Assembly: GCA_049324315.1 (NCBI GenBank)
Contig: JBMOKU010000063.1
Coordinates: 1 to 43,275 of the forward strand
Length of the DNA: 43,275 nucleotides
Reading direction: 5' to 3'
Source: JBMOKU01 sp049324315
GTDB taxonomy: Bacteria; Bacillota; Clostridia; Peptostreptococcales; Thermotaleaceae
Below the pieces are notes generated by a model. That model saw nothing but the letters and a program-made list of their open reading frames with translations, made no database searches and had not been told where the DNA came from. Positions 7,694-15,699 of the stretch are shown here, one piece after another (within the stretch, counting starts at the first letter, position 1; each line of letters opens with the position of its first letter). The position numbers were made by a program, and so were the translations under genes.

Positions 7694-9337
7694 TTATTGT
7701 GCTTTTACTGCTGCAGGTTCTATATCAATACCATCCTTCTTGGCCCATTCCTTTTCGTAGATCAAGAAATACTCTACGGCATCGGTTAGGGCATTCCAGC
7801 TGGCTTCAATGATATCGGTAGAAACACCCACCGTTCCCCAGGTTCGGCTGCCATCGGTAAATTCGATGTGAACTCTTACCTGTGATGCTGTGGTTTCTGT
7901 GGTATCCAGCACCCGCACCTTGTAATCCGTCAGCCACATTCTGCTGATTTGGGGATAAAAGACCTCCAAGGCTTTTCGCAGGGCTTTATCTAATGCATTG
8001 ACGGGTCCATTTCCTTGGGCGGTGGTTACTTCCTCGCTATCTCCTACTTCCATCTTGACGGTTGCCAGTGCATTGTGGCCTACCTTTTGATGTTCCTCAC
8101 AGAGCACCTTATAAAAATTGGTATGGAAGAAGTTTTTATGTTCTGTTAATTCCCTTCTCACCATCAGCTCAAAGGAGCTTTCAGCGCCTTCAAACTGGTA
8201 GCCTTCATACTCCAGCTGTTTGAGACGGTTAATCAGGTTTTGGGCCTCTGGTGATTCTTTTGTCACCCAAGGGGCAAACCTTTGAATCTTGCTGAGCACC
8301 GTGCTCTTTCCTGAAACCTCTGACATAAGGAGCTTCCTTTCATTTCCTACCAGGTCAGGGGACATATGCTCGAAGGAGCTTGTATTTTTCAATACCCCAT
8401 CAATATGCATGCCGCCCTTATGAGCAAAGGCGTTATGGCCTACATAGGGGTCTCTTTCATTAGGACCCAGGTTTGCAATCTCGCTGATATACCTTGACAC
8501 GGAGGTCAATTCTGCCATGTATGCTTCAGGGATGCATGCTTTCTGCATTTTCAACTGTAGATTCGGTATGATGGTGCAGAGGTTGGCATTACCGGATCGT
8601 TCTCCATAGCCGTTAAAGGTACCTTGCACCTGTCGAGCGCCGTGTTCCACAGCCAGTACGGAGTTGGCCACTGCCATACCGCAGTCATTGTGACAGTGGA
8701 TGCCTATGGCTACGTTGAATCTTTCCTTCACCTTACGAACGATTTCACTCAGTTCTGTTGGAAAGCACCCTCCGTTGGTGTCGCACAGCACCAGCCAGTC
8801 TGCTCCTGCGCCTACAGCAGCTTGGAGGACTTTGAAGGCATAAGCAGGATTTGCTTTGTATCCGTCAAAGAAATGCTCTGCATCAAATACTACTTCTTTT
8901 CCCTTTGATTTCATGTACATGATGGTGTCTCGAATCATGTTCAGATTTTCTTCCAAGGTTGTACCGATGATGTCCGTCACATGAAAATCCCAGGTTTTCC
9001 CGAATATAGCCACAACGGGTGTATCGGCAGAAAGGAGTGCCAGCACATTGGCATCCTCCTGTACCCGGATCCCTGCCCTTCTGGTACTGCCAAAGGCAGC
9101 CAGCTTAGCATGCTTGAGCTTTAGACCTTTTACCTTTCGAAAATACTCTAAGTCCTTTGGGTTTGACCCGGGGTTTCCGGCCTCGATGTAATCAACACCA
9201 AAGGAATCTAATCGCTTGGTAATCTTCAGTTTGTCTAATACCGTAAAGGATATTCCTTCTGCTTGGGCTCCATCTCTTAAGGTGGAGTCATAAACAAATA
9301 CTTTTTCTACTGCTTTTAAATCCCCAATGGTCATCAT
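7694..9337 (-). CDS. cimA: Citramalate synthase
   Basis: Condenses pyruvate with acetyl-CoA to (R)-citramalate, the entry to threonine-independent 2-oxobutyrate and isoleucine. The catalytic motif VYDSTLRDGAQAEG is at about 14-27 and the metal-binding HCHNDCGMAVANS lies about 220 residues in. The C-terminal part (about 400-530) is the LeuA-type regulatory domain, expected to bind the end product. The 547-residue length and DSTLRDGAQ with the KHAKLAAFGSTRRAG stretch fit CimA rather than 2-isopropylmalate synthase. AAGGAG abuts the first ATG, so the second ATG (9334) may be the real start. It leads leuC-leuD-leuB behind a T-box. Confidence 0.9.
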   Translation of the reverse strand: MMTIGDLKAVEKVFVYDSTLRDGAQAEGISFTVLDKLKITKRLDSFGVDYIEAGNPGSNPKDLEYFRKVKGLKLKHAKLAAFGSTRRAGIRVQEDANVLALLSADTPVVAIFGKTWDFHVTDIIGTTLEENLNMIRDTIMYMKSKGKEVVFDAEHFFDGYKANPAYAFKVLQAAVGAGADWLVLCDTNGGCFPTELSEIVRKVKERFNVAIGIHCHNDCGMAVANSVLAVEHGARQVQGTFNGYGERSGNANLCTIIPNLQLKMQKACIPEAYMAELTSVSRYISEIANLGPNERDPYVGHNAFAHKGGMHIDGVLKNTSSFEHMSPDLVGNERKLLMSEVSGKSTVLSKIQRFAPWVTKESPEAQNLINRLKQLEYEGYQFEGAESSFELMVRRELTEHKNFFHTNFYKVLCEEHQKVGHNALATVKMEVGDSEEVTTAQGNGPVNALDKALRKALEVFYPQISRMWLTDYKVRVLDTTETTASQVRVHIEFTDGSRTWGTVGVSTDIIEASWNALTDAVEYFLIYEKEWAKKDGIDIEPAAVKAQ

Positions 9338-9344
9338 CTCCTTG

Positions 9345-9692
9345 TCTTTTTGACATTCATAAATTAAAATCTCCCGTCCCTAAAACATACGATTCGTATA
9401 TTTTAGGGACGAGAGACTTTCCCGTGGTACCACCCTTTTTCATCATCACCTCACAGCGACGACCTCATCCGGTCATCGGATCAAAACATCCTTTAACCTT
9501 AGCCATATAACGGTGGCACATCTATCTTGATAGATTCCCGGCCTCACTTACTTTGGTATTCATTTCAGCTTGGCAGTTTGGAAGTGATTATTCTATACCG
9601 CTTTGATGTCGACTCTCAGCGCCATCGACTTCTCTGTAATCAAAGGAATGGTATTTTTCTCTCCCGCATCACTGTTTCCGATATGTAAATTT
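9345..9692 (-). promoter_or_regulatory. T-box leader of the cimA-leuCDB operon
   Basis: On the minus strand the T-box sequence AGGGTGGTACCACGGG (about 9420-9435) is followed by a strong terminator, and a Stem I fits upstream: TTTGAT/ATCAAA and GTCGA/TCGAC with an AGAGA bulge, above ATACC/GGTAT and GGGAG/CTTCC. Uncharged tRNA binding should favour antitermination. The specifier loop reads GAATAATCAC; ATC (9586-9588) would mean isoleucine, which suits CimA. The T-box is certain from sequence; the specifier assignment is a hand fold and less sure. Confidence 0.92.
9366..9415 (-). terminator. T-box conditional terminator
   Basis: A 22-bp stem with two mismatches or wobbles (9371-9392 with 9394-9415), followed on the minus strand by ATTTTAATTT. 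Its 5' arm lies just after the T-box sequence, the normal place for a terminator that competes with the antiterminator. Confidence 0.88.
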
Positions 9693-9699
9693 AAATATG

Positions 9700-9728
9700 A
9701 TTTTATATGGTTTCGCCATTCCTGTCAA
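9700..9728 (-). promoter_or_regulatory. Promoter of the T-box / cimA operon
   Basis: Minus-strand -35 TTGACA (9723-9728), 17-base spacer, -10 TAAAAT (9700-9705). Placement just upstream of the T-box Stem I predicts a start near 9692. Confidence 0.75.
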
Positions 9729-9797
9729 TACAATTTTTCAAATTTGTATGAAAATTTTATCTATTGAAATATATGTTGAAGGACATCGTTTTCATGA

Positions 9798-11153
9798 CTA
9801 TTTTTCCGTCACGACAACTTGCTGGTTTAATACTTTCATCTCTTTTGCCACCATAAAGAGGGTAATCCCAAATGCCAAGCTGTCAGCCAGGGGGAAAGCA
9901 ATCCATATGCCGATAAGTCCCCAAAATAGCGGCAGCGCAAGGACCAGTGGTATTAGAAACAAGGTCTGTCGAGATAGGGATAGGATGAAAGCCGGCAAGG
10001 CTTTTCCGATGGATTGGAACAAGCTGGCCCCCACCATCTGAAACCCAACCAGAGGTAATGCAAATACAATCATCCGTGTGGCTTTTATTCCGATGGCCAT
10101 CATTTCCGGGTCTTTATTAAAAAGACCTATAAAGAATCCCGTGAATACCATCAACATCAAAAATCCTACTGTAGCAATGGCCGTAGTCACCACAACAGCC
10201 AGGCGTACTGCCTCTTTCACACGTTCAAACTGTTTGGCTCCATAATTAAACCCTACAATAGGCTGCAGTCCCTGTACAACCCCAAATATAGGCATGGCAG
10301 TAAACATCAACAGCCTATAGATAACAGAATATGCTGCAATGGCCACATCACCGCCGTAAATAGCCAAATTATGATTCAAGATCACCGTCATCATACTGCC
10401 CGCCACTTGTCTGGCAAAAGCCGCTGATCCGATGGCAAAGGTTTCTTTCACAATACGCAGATCCAGCTTCAAGTATTTCACCTGTACCTTCATGCTGCTC
10501 TTCCCTGAGACAAAATAATACGCCAAATAGGTGGCCGTAGAGGCTTGAGCTAAGACCGTGGCAATGGCGACACCCCTTACACCCATTTGAAAGGCAAAGA
10601 TAAAGATGGGATCCAATATGATATTGAGACCTGCTGAGATAAACATGGTGATCATGGCTATCTTAGCATTCCCTTCTGCCCTTACCACATTGTTGCTGGC
10701 CATGGCAAAAGAGAAGAAAATGGTACCCAGAAAGATGATGCTCAAATAGTCCATGGAGTATGGCAGTATATTTTCCGTTGCTCCAAAGGCCCTTAGTATT
10801 TCTTCAAGAAAGATGCTTCCAAAAAAGGCAATCGAAAAGCTCATGGTCAATACCAGTGTAAAAATATTGCCCATGGTTTTCTCTGCCCGCTCTATATCTT
10901 TTGCCCCCAGACTCCTGGAAATAATGGATGCACCCCCGATACCGATGGCTTGCGCTATGGCCATGACGATCATTTGGATGGGCAGTACGATTCCGATCCC
11001 AGCGATGGCCAGCATACTGACCCGTCCTACAAATATAGTATCCACTAGGTTATACAGTGCCTGCACCATCATTCCCACCGTGGCAGGTACGGATAGTTTA
11101 AAGAGCAGCTTTCCTATCTTTTCATTGGCCAACATCTCACTGCGCTCGCTCAT
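9798..11153 (-). CDS. MATE-family efflux transporter
   Basis: A 451-residue integral membrane protein of the multidrug and toxin extrusion family, which uses a Na+ or H+ gradient to export cationic compounds; the substrate is not predictable. About twelve hydrophobic segments fall in two similar halves. MATE-type stretches include KLLFKLSVPATVGMMVQALY at the N-terminus and QPIVGFNYGAKQFERV at the start of the second half. The start at 11153 has GGGGGGA seven bases upstream; a TTG six codons earlier is less likely. It is divergent from aspartate kinase, with an 11-bp inverted repeat between the two. Confidence 0.92.
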   Translation of the reverse strand: MSERSEMLANEKIGKLLFKLSVPATVGMMVQALYNLVDTIFVGRVSMLAIAGIGIVLPIQMIVMAIAQAIGIGGASIISRSLGAKDIERAEKTMGNIFTLVLTMSFSIAFFGSIFLEEILRAFGATENILPYSMDYLSIIFLGTIFFSFAMASNNVVRAEGNAKIAMITMFISAGLNIILDPIFIFAFQMGVRGVAIATVLAQASTATYLAYYFVSGKSSMKVQVKYLKLDLRIVKETFAIGSAAFARQVAGSMMTVILNHNLAIYGGDVAIAAYSVIYRLLMFTAMPIFGVVQGLQPIVGFNYGAKQFERVKEAVRLAVVVTTAIATVGFLMLMVFTGFFIGLFNKDPEMMAIGIKATRMIVFALPLVGFQMVGASLFQSIGKALPAFILSLSRQTLFLIPLVLALPLFWGLIGIWIAFPLADSLAFGITLFMVAKEMKVLNQQVVVTEK

Positions 11154-11184
11154 ACGATTATCCCCCCACAAATCATTTGCCTGT

Positions 11185-11210
11185 CTGAAAGGAAACGGTT
11201 TTCCTTTCAG
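11185..11210. repeat. 11-bp perfect inverted repeat between MATE gene and aspartate kinase
   Basis: CTGAAAGGAAA (11185-11195) and TTTCCTTTCAG (11200-11210) with a 4-base centre. It lies about 30 bases upstream of the MATE start codon and upstream of the aspartate kinase promoter. It could be an operator or a hairpin in the MATE leader; the sequence does not decide. Confidence 0.6.
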
Positions 11211-11248
11211 AAAAATTTTCCTATATGAATTTATTGTATATCTTGCCG

Positions 11249-11278
11249 TTGACTTTTCATACCCCTAATATTTATAAT
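11249..11278 (+). promoter_or_regulatory. Promoter of aspartate kinase
   Basis: TTGACT (11249-11254), 18-base spacer, perfect TATAAT (11273-11278), 36 bases before the start codon. Confidence 0.75.
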
Positions 11279-11314
11279 AGTTTTAATTATTCTAAAATTA
11301 GGGGGATTTCGCAC

Positions 11315-12625
11315 ATGAATGTAAAGGTTGCAAAATTTGGCGGCAGTTCCTTGGCTGATGCCAATCAATTTCGCAAAGTAAAGTCCATCGTCCTGGCAGA
11401 CGAGAATCGTCGCTATGTCGTTCCTTCTGCCCCAGGCAAAAGATATAGTGAGGACAACAAGATCACGGATATGTTGATCCTATGTCATTCCCATGTTCAA
11501 CACGCCGTGCCCTTTGAAGAGGTTTTCAACATCATCTCCGAACGATATCTAACCATCGTCAAGGAATTGGGGCTTTCCCTTGATTTATCCGATGAGTTGA
11601 CAGTTATTAAGCACAACATCGAAAATGGCGCTACCGTAGATTATGTTGCCAGTCGAGGTGAGTACTTAAACGGCAAGATCCTTGCCGAATTTATCGGTTA
11701 TGATTTTGTCGATGCAGAAGAGATTATTTTCTTTAAGAAAAACGGCACCTTCGACGCAGACAAGACCCAGGAAGTGCTCAGCCAGCGTCTGAAAAATCAC
11801 GAAAGAGCGGTTATACCCGGTTTCTACGGCGTATTGCCGGACGGGCGGATCAAGACCTTCTCCCGCGGCGGTTCAGACATTACAGGGGCCATTGTGGCCA
11901 GAGGCGTTCAGGCAGCAGTATATGAAAACTGGACAGATGTGTCCGGCTTCTTAATGGCTGATCCAAGAATTGTGGAGAACCCAAAGCCTATTAAGGTCAT
12001 CACCTATCGTGAGCTTCGAGAGCTGTCTTATATGGGTGCCAACGTCCTGCACGAAGAAACAATTTTCCCTGTCAGAAAAGCCGGTATCCCTATTAACATT
12101 CGGAATACCAATGATCCTGCCCATCCCGGTACCATGATTGTAAATGAGGCAGATTATACACCGGGTATCATCACAGGTATCGCAGGTAAAAAGGACTTTA
12201 CTGTGCTTTTTATTGAAAAAACGTTAATGAAATCAGATATCAGCTTTGTTCGTAAACTATTGACTATCTTGGAATCCAACGGCATCTATTTTGAACACAT
12301 ACCTTCCGGTATTGATACCATGTCTGTGGTGATCACGGATTCTCAGCTGGAGAACAAGCTGGACAGCGTCATTGAAGAAATCCAGCAGCAGTGCAATCCG
12401 GACTCCATCGAGGTCTATCCGGATATGGCTTTGATCGCCACGGTAGGCCAGGGAATGGCCTTTACACCGGGTATGGCTGCCAGACTGTTTACGGCACTGG
12501 CTCAGGCTAACATCAATGTACGTATGATCGATCAGGGTTCCAGCGAAATTAACATTATTGCCGGGGTAACAAATAGTGATTTTTCAAAGGCTATTCATGC
12601 TATCTATAATGCCTTTGTACAATAG
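11315..12625 (+). CDS. Aspartate kinase
   Basis: Phosphorylates aspartate with ATP, the first step to lysine, threonine, methionine and diaminopimelate. At 436 residues it is the monofunctional form: an N-terminal amino-acid-kinase domain with VAKFGGSSLAD (about 4-14) and FSRGGSDITGAIVA (about 195-208), and two C-terminal ACT domains (about 300-436) that usually bind lysine or threonine for feedback control. The start is the ATG at 11315, with AGGGGG upstream and the promoter just before; an ATG 30 codons further up lies upstream of the promoter itself. A single gene, ended by a strong terminator. Confidence 0.94.
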   Translation: MNVKVAKFGGSSLADANQFRKVKSIVLADENRRYVVPSAPGKRYSEDNKITDMLILCHSHVQHAVPFEEVFNIISERYLTIVKELGLSLDLSDELTVIKHNIENGATVDYVASRGEYLNGKILAEFIGYDFVDAEEIIFFKKNGTFDADKTQEVLSQRLKNHERAVIPGFYGVLPDGRIKTFSRGGSDITGAIVARGVQAAVYENWTDVSGFLMADPRIVENPKPIKVITYRELRELSYMGANVLHEETIFPVRKAGIPINIRNTNDPAHPGTMIVNEADYTPGIITGIAGKKDFTVLFIEKTLMKSDISFVRKLLTILESNGIYFEHIPSGIDTMSVVITDSQLENKLDSVIEEIQQQCNPDSIEVYPDMALIATVGQGMAFTPGMAARLFTALAQANINVRMIDQGSSEINIIAGVTNSDFSKAIHAIYNAFVQ

Positions 12626-12635
12626 TATTTTTCAG

Positions 12636-12664
12636 CAGCGGGTTTTATCACCCGCTGTTTTTTT
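12636..12664 (+). terminator. Aspartate kinase terminator
   Basis: CAGCGGGT/ACCCGCTG stem (12636-12643/12650-12657), 6-base loop, then seven T. Confidence 0.92.
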
Positions 12665-12698
12665 ATGTGGACATGGGATAATGCCTTCGCTTCGCCAC

Positions 12699-12769
12699 GG
12701 GGACAGTTTCCTTCTAGAAGCAACGGACGCGCACTGCGCGCCCCTACAGGAAAGGCTCGAACCGTCCCC
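12699..12769. repeat. Nested palindrome containing a TGTAGGG-type element
   Basis: Outer arms GGGGAC/GTCCCC (12699-12704/12764-12769) enclose TTTCCT/AGGAAA (12707-12712/12748-12753), and these enclose a GC-rich palindrome (12725-12744) that on the minus strand reads TGTAGGGGCGCGC AGT GCGCG. The inner unit belongs to the TGTAGGG-headed family also found at 12897-12926 and near 26.95 kb. Non-coding. Confidence 0.65.
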
Positions 12770-12814
12770 ATGGCTCTTCTACATCCCCACACCAAACGGA
12801 ACGCCACAGGGGGC

Positions 12815-12856
12815 GACCACTGAAAAAGTACTCCATCGTCCAGGGCAAGACTTGCC
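12815..12856 (+). repeat. Degenerate copy A of the 141-bp dispersed element
   Basis: Begins GACCACTGAAAAAGTACT like the left end of the intact copies and continues CATCGTCCAGGGCAA, then jumps directly to AGACTTGCC from the far side of the core. The central hairpin (about 55 bases) is missing and no right terminal repeat follows. Confidence 0.65.
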
Positions 12857-12896
12857 TCCAGTACACAAGCCGTCTCCATGGCTCCGCTAGTTAAGT

Positions 12897-12926
12897 AAAC
12901 GGGCAGACAGGGACGTCTGCCCCTAC
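12897..12926 (-). repeat. TGTAGGG-type palindrome
   Basis: On the minus strand GTAGG leads into GGGCAGAC/GTCTGCCC with a 6-base loop. Same layout as the elements at 12.73 kb and 26.95 kb. Confidence 0.6.
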
Positions 12927-12956
12927 TAACCTGATTTTCAATCTTTTTGGATAGAA

Positions 12957-13019
12957 AGCTTCACCTATCTTTAGGTGGCTGCATATGATAATTAGTAAAG
13001 CCCAAATAAGTAGGTGAAG
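12957..13019 (+). promoter_or_regulatory. Possible RBS-sequestering switch before the class V aminotransferase
   Basis: CTTCACCTA (12959-12967) pairs perfectly with TAGGTGAAG (13011-13019), which contains the ribosome binding site of the next gene. Part of the same segment, CACCTA (12962-12967), can instead close a local hairpin with TAGGTG (12972-12977). The two folds exclude each other, which would allow translational control. The pairings are seen; regulation is inference. Confidence 0.4.
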
Positions 13020-13024
13020 GATAT

Positions 13025-14371
13025 ATGAAGTGTATAGACAGCCTATCCGGCTTACGGAGCCTTGTGGTCGGTGTTGACATCCAGATTCCTCTCATCAATG
13101 GAAAAATGGTTACTGCTATTAATTTTGACAATGCAGCTACGACCCCACCACTTCATTCGGTGATGCAGGAAGTAATGGGTTTTTCGCCGTGGTATTCCTC
13201 CATTCACCGGGGAACAGGCTATAAGTCCCAGTATTCATCCTTTCTATACGAAAAATCCAGAGATACAGTCCTTGATTTTGTAAAAGGCGACCCCCATCAT
13301 CACACCGTCATTTATGTAAAAAATACGACGGAGGCCATCAACAAGCTGGCCAATTGTCTCTGCTTTCACAAGGATAAAAATGTCATCCTCTCAACAGACT
13401 TGGAGCATCACTCCAATGACTTGCCCTGGAGGAAAAAGTTTGTGGTGGATTATATTCAGATGGATAACCAGGGTAAGCTCTCCCTTGAGGATGCAGAAGC
13501 CAAATTGAAAAAACACCAAGGAAAGGTGAAGCTGGTTACGGTCACCGGTGCTTCCAATGTGACGGGAATAAAAAATCCTATACACCAGTTGGCAGCCCTG
13601 GCCCACAGATATGATGCAAAAATCATGGTAGACGGTGCCCAGTTGATCCCCCACGCTCCTTTGGATATGAAGCCTTTTGGTTCTCCAGAGCATATTGACT
13701 ATCTGGCTTTCTCTGCCCATAAGATGTATGCCCCCTTCGGCATCGGCGTATTGATCGGCCCCAAGACAGCTTTTGAAGAGAATGATCCAGACCATGTAGG
13801 CGGCGGCACGGTGGATTTGGTGACCCATGACTTTGTTCGCTGGGCAGATCCTCCCGCAAAGGAAGAGGCCGGTTCACCCAATATCATCGGCGTTGTTGCC
13901 TTGGTCAAAGCCATGGAAACCCTGAGCAGCATAGAAATGTACCGTATTGAAAATCACGAACATCAGTTAACTGAATATGCAATGACTCGACTATGTCATA
14001 TACCAGATGTTCAATTATATGTAGACTGCCATGACAAAAATAGTCGCGTCAGTATTATCCCCTTTACCATCAAAGGCATGCCTCATGATATCGTGGCTAG
14101 AATCCTATCCTACGAGGGCGGTATTGCAGTCCGCAGCGGATGTTTTTGTGCCCAGCCTTATGTACAAAAACTGTTGAAGATTCCACCAGAGGAACTCAAA
14201 AAGCGTATCGAAGATCCAGATACACCGCATCCGGGCATGGTAAGGATCAGCTTTGGCCTGTATAATACCTGTCATGAGATTGATATATTGTGTCAAATGC
14301 TTTTGACCATCGTGAAAAATAAGAAGTTTTATTTACAAAAATATCAAATGGCTTCCCCTCATTTTTCATAA
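13025..14371 (+). CDS. Class V aminotransferase, cysteine desulfurase-like
   Basis: A 448-residue PLP enzyme of the SufS/Csd branch, which in the family takes sulfur from cysteine as an enzyme persulfide and leaves alanine. Seen: NFDNAATTPP near the start, EHHSNDLPW (about 128-136), the PLP lysine K233 in AFSAHKMYAPFG, and VRSGCFCAQPYV with C373 and C375, where the persulfide cysteine is expected. It is longer than typical SufS (about 410), with an N-terminal extension of roughly 25 residues, and no suf or isc genes are adjacent. The next genes are a DsrE-like protein and ferritin, which hints at sulfur or iron handling. The exact substrate is unproven. Confidence 0.85.
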   Translation: MKCIDSLSGLRSLVVGVDIQIPLINGKMVTAINFDNAATTPPLHSVMQEVMGFSPWYSSIHRGTGYKSQYSSFLYEKSRDTVLDFVKGDPHHHTVIYVKNTTEAINKLANCLCFHKDKNVILSTDLEHHSNDLPWRKKFVVDYIQMDNQGKLSLEDAEAKLKKHQGKVKLVTVTGASNVTGIKNPIHQLAALAHRYDAKIMVDGAQLIPHAPLDMKPFGSPEHIDYLAFSAHKMYAPFGIGVLIGPKTAFEENDPDHVGGGTVDLVTHDFVRWADPPAKEEAGSPNIIGVVALVKAMETLSSIEMYRIENHEHQLTEYAMTRLCHIPDVQLYVDCHDKNSRVSIIPFTIKGMPHDIVARILSYEGGIAVRSGCFCAQPYVQKLLKIPPEELKKRIEDPDTPHPGMVRISFGLYNTCHEIDILCQMLLTIVKNKKFYLQKYQMASPHFS

Positions 14372-14383
14372 CCCCCCTTAAAG

Positions 14384-14412
14384 ACTCTACGTACTTTTGT
14401 AGAGTTTTTTTC
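14384..14412 (+). terminator. Terminator after the class V aminotransferase
   Basis: ACTCTAC/GTAGAGT stem (14384-14390/14399-14405), 8-base loop, long T run. Confidence 0.88.
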
Positions 14413-14523
14413 TTTTTCGTTGGTTCCAAGAACCGTGGATTTCATAAAGTGACTTATTGGTGGTTACAATAAATTAGATAAGCAAAGGACAAATTTCTAT
14501 GACGACAAAGGAGGTAGATCGAT

Positions 14524-15000
14524 ATGAATAAGCGAATGAACCTTTTGTTATTCAGCGGTGATTATGATAAGGCTTTGGCTGCATTGATCCTAGCCAATTC
14601 TGCCAGGGAAATGAATATGGATGTAACCATATTTTTTGCATTTTGGGGGCTTCTTCTCCTCAGAGATCCCAATGCCCCTGATGGAGAGAACAAGACCATG
14701 TATGAAAAAATGTTTGGCATGATGACACCTAAAGGAGCGGAGGACCTGCCCTTATCTAAGATGAACTTCAGCGGTGTCGGCAAGAAGATGCTGCTGGAAA
14801 TGATGGATGACGATGACGCTCCCCATCTTAGTGATTTCCTTAAGGGTGCCATCAATAAGGGCGTTCAGTTTTTCGGGTGCAAACTGTCCATGGAAATTAT
14901 GGGCTTTACTGAGGAAGAACTGCTGGGTGACGTAAAAGTTGTGGATGCAAAGGAATACCTCCAGAATGCTCTTGAATCCGATATTCAGCTATTTATCTAA
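14524..15000 (+). CDS. DsrE/DsrF-like family protein
   Basis: A 158-residue cytoplasmic protein of the DsrE-like fold, a group that includes sulfur-relay carriers and so-called peroxiredoxin-like proteins. It opens with the beta strand NLLLFSGDYDKALAALILANSA, then VTIFFAFWGLLLLRD, both typical of the family, and has a single late cysteine, C119, in VQFFGCKLSMEIMGFTEEEL, at the position of the sulfur-carrying cysteine. AAGGAGG sits eight bases before the ATG. It lies between the cysteine desulfurase-like gene (separate terminator) and ferritin. The fold assignment is good; a sulfur-transfer role is inferred from fold and neighbour. Confidence 0.82.
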   Translation: MNKRMNLLLFSGDYDKALAALILANSAREMNMDVTIFFAFWGLLLLRDPNAPDGENKTMYEKMFGMMTPKGAEDLPLSKMNFSGVGKKMLLEMMDDDDAPHLSDFLKGAINKGVQFFGCKLSMEIMGFTEEELLGDVKVVDAKEYLQNALESDIQLFI

Positions 15001-15168
15001 ACTGCTGGCTGGAAATCAAGGCAACTTTCTCCCTTTTTCGTTTCATTCTATGTCAAATTGTGCTGGGCTGAAAGGGAAAATTCTACATATTATGTTTATC
15101 CCTCGTATTTGGTGGTATGAATAAATAGACAAGACAACAAAGGAAAAGAAAGTAAGGAGGAATTCCCT

Positions 15169-15678
15169 ATGTTAAGCGAAAGATTATTAAGCGAATTAAA
15201 TAAACAGGTACAATTTGAGTTTGCCTCTGCCAATCTATATTTGGCAATGGCTGCATACTGTGCTTCCGAAGATTTCCCAGGTTTTGCAAACTTCTTTAGA
15301 GTCCAGGCCGAGGAAGAGAGATTTCATGCAATGAAATTCTTTGACTATATCATTGAAAGGGATGGCCGTGTAGCCATTGGCGGTATAGAGGCACCCGATA
15401 ATAACTATAGCTCCCTATTAGATGTATTTAAAAAAGGATTTGAACATGAAAAAACTGTTACAAAGCGTATTTATCTCCTTTCTGATATCGCCATGGATGA
15501 AAGGGAGCATGCTACCATGAGCCTTTTAAAATGGTTTATTGATGAGCAGGTTGAAGAAGAGTCCACTTTTAACGGTATCATCAAAAAGCTGGAAAGAATG
15601 GGTGATAACCCAAATGCTCTGTTTATGTTAGATGCAGAGCTGGCTCAGAGAGTATTCACGCCACCAGCTACTGCATAA
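15169..15678 (+). CDS. ftnA: Non-haem ferritin
   Basis: Iron-storage protein forming a 24-subunit shell; oxidises Fe(II) and stores Fe(III). At 169 residues it has the usual length. All ferroxidase ligands line up with the E. coli FtnA numbering: E17, E50, H53, E94, with E49, E126, Q127 and E130 around the third site. AAGGAGG lies before the ATG with standard spacing. The 168 bases upstream hold no clear promoter or metal-repressor site that I can identify. The terminator downstream has been split by an inserted element. Confidence 0.95.
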   Translation: MLSERLLSELNKQVQFEFASANLYLAMAAYCASEDFPGFANFFRVQAEEERFHAMKFFDYIIERDGRVAIGGIEAPDNNYSSLLDVFKKGFEHEKTVTKRIYLLSDIAMDEREHATMSLLKWFIDEQVEEESTFNGIIKKLERMGDNPNALFMLDAELAQRVFTPPATA

Positions 15679-15699
15679 TAATAAACTGTCAAATTGAAA

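Noticed and set aside
12604..12890. Coding frames of about 90-100 codons on both strands after aspartate kinase
   Set aside because: They run through the terminator and palindromic repeats and lack ribosome binding sites.
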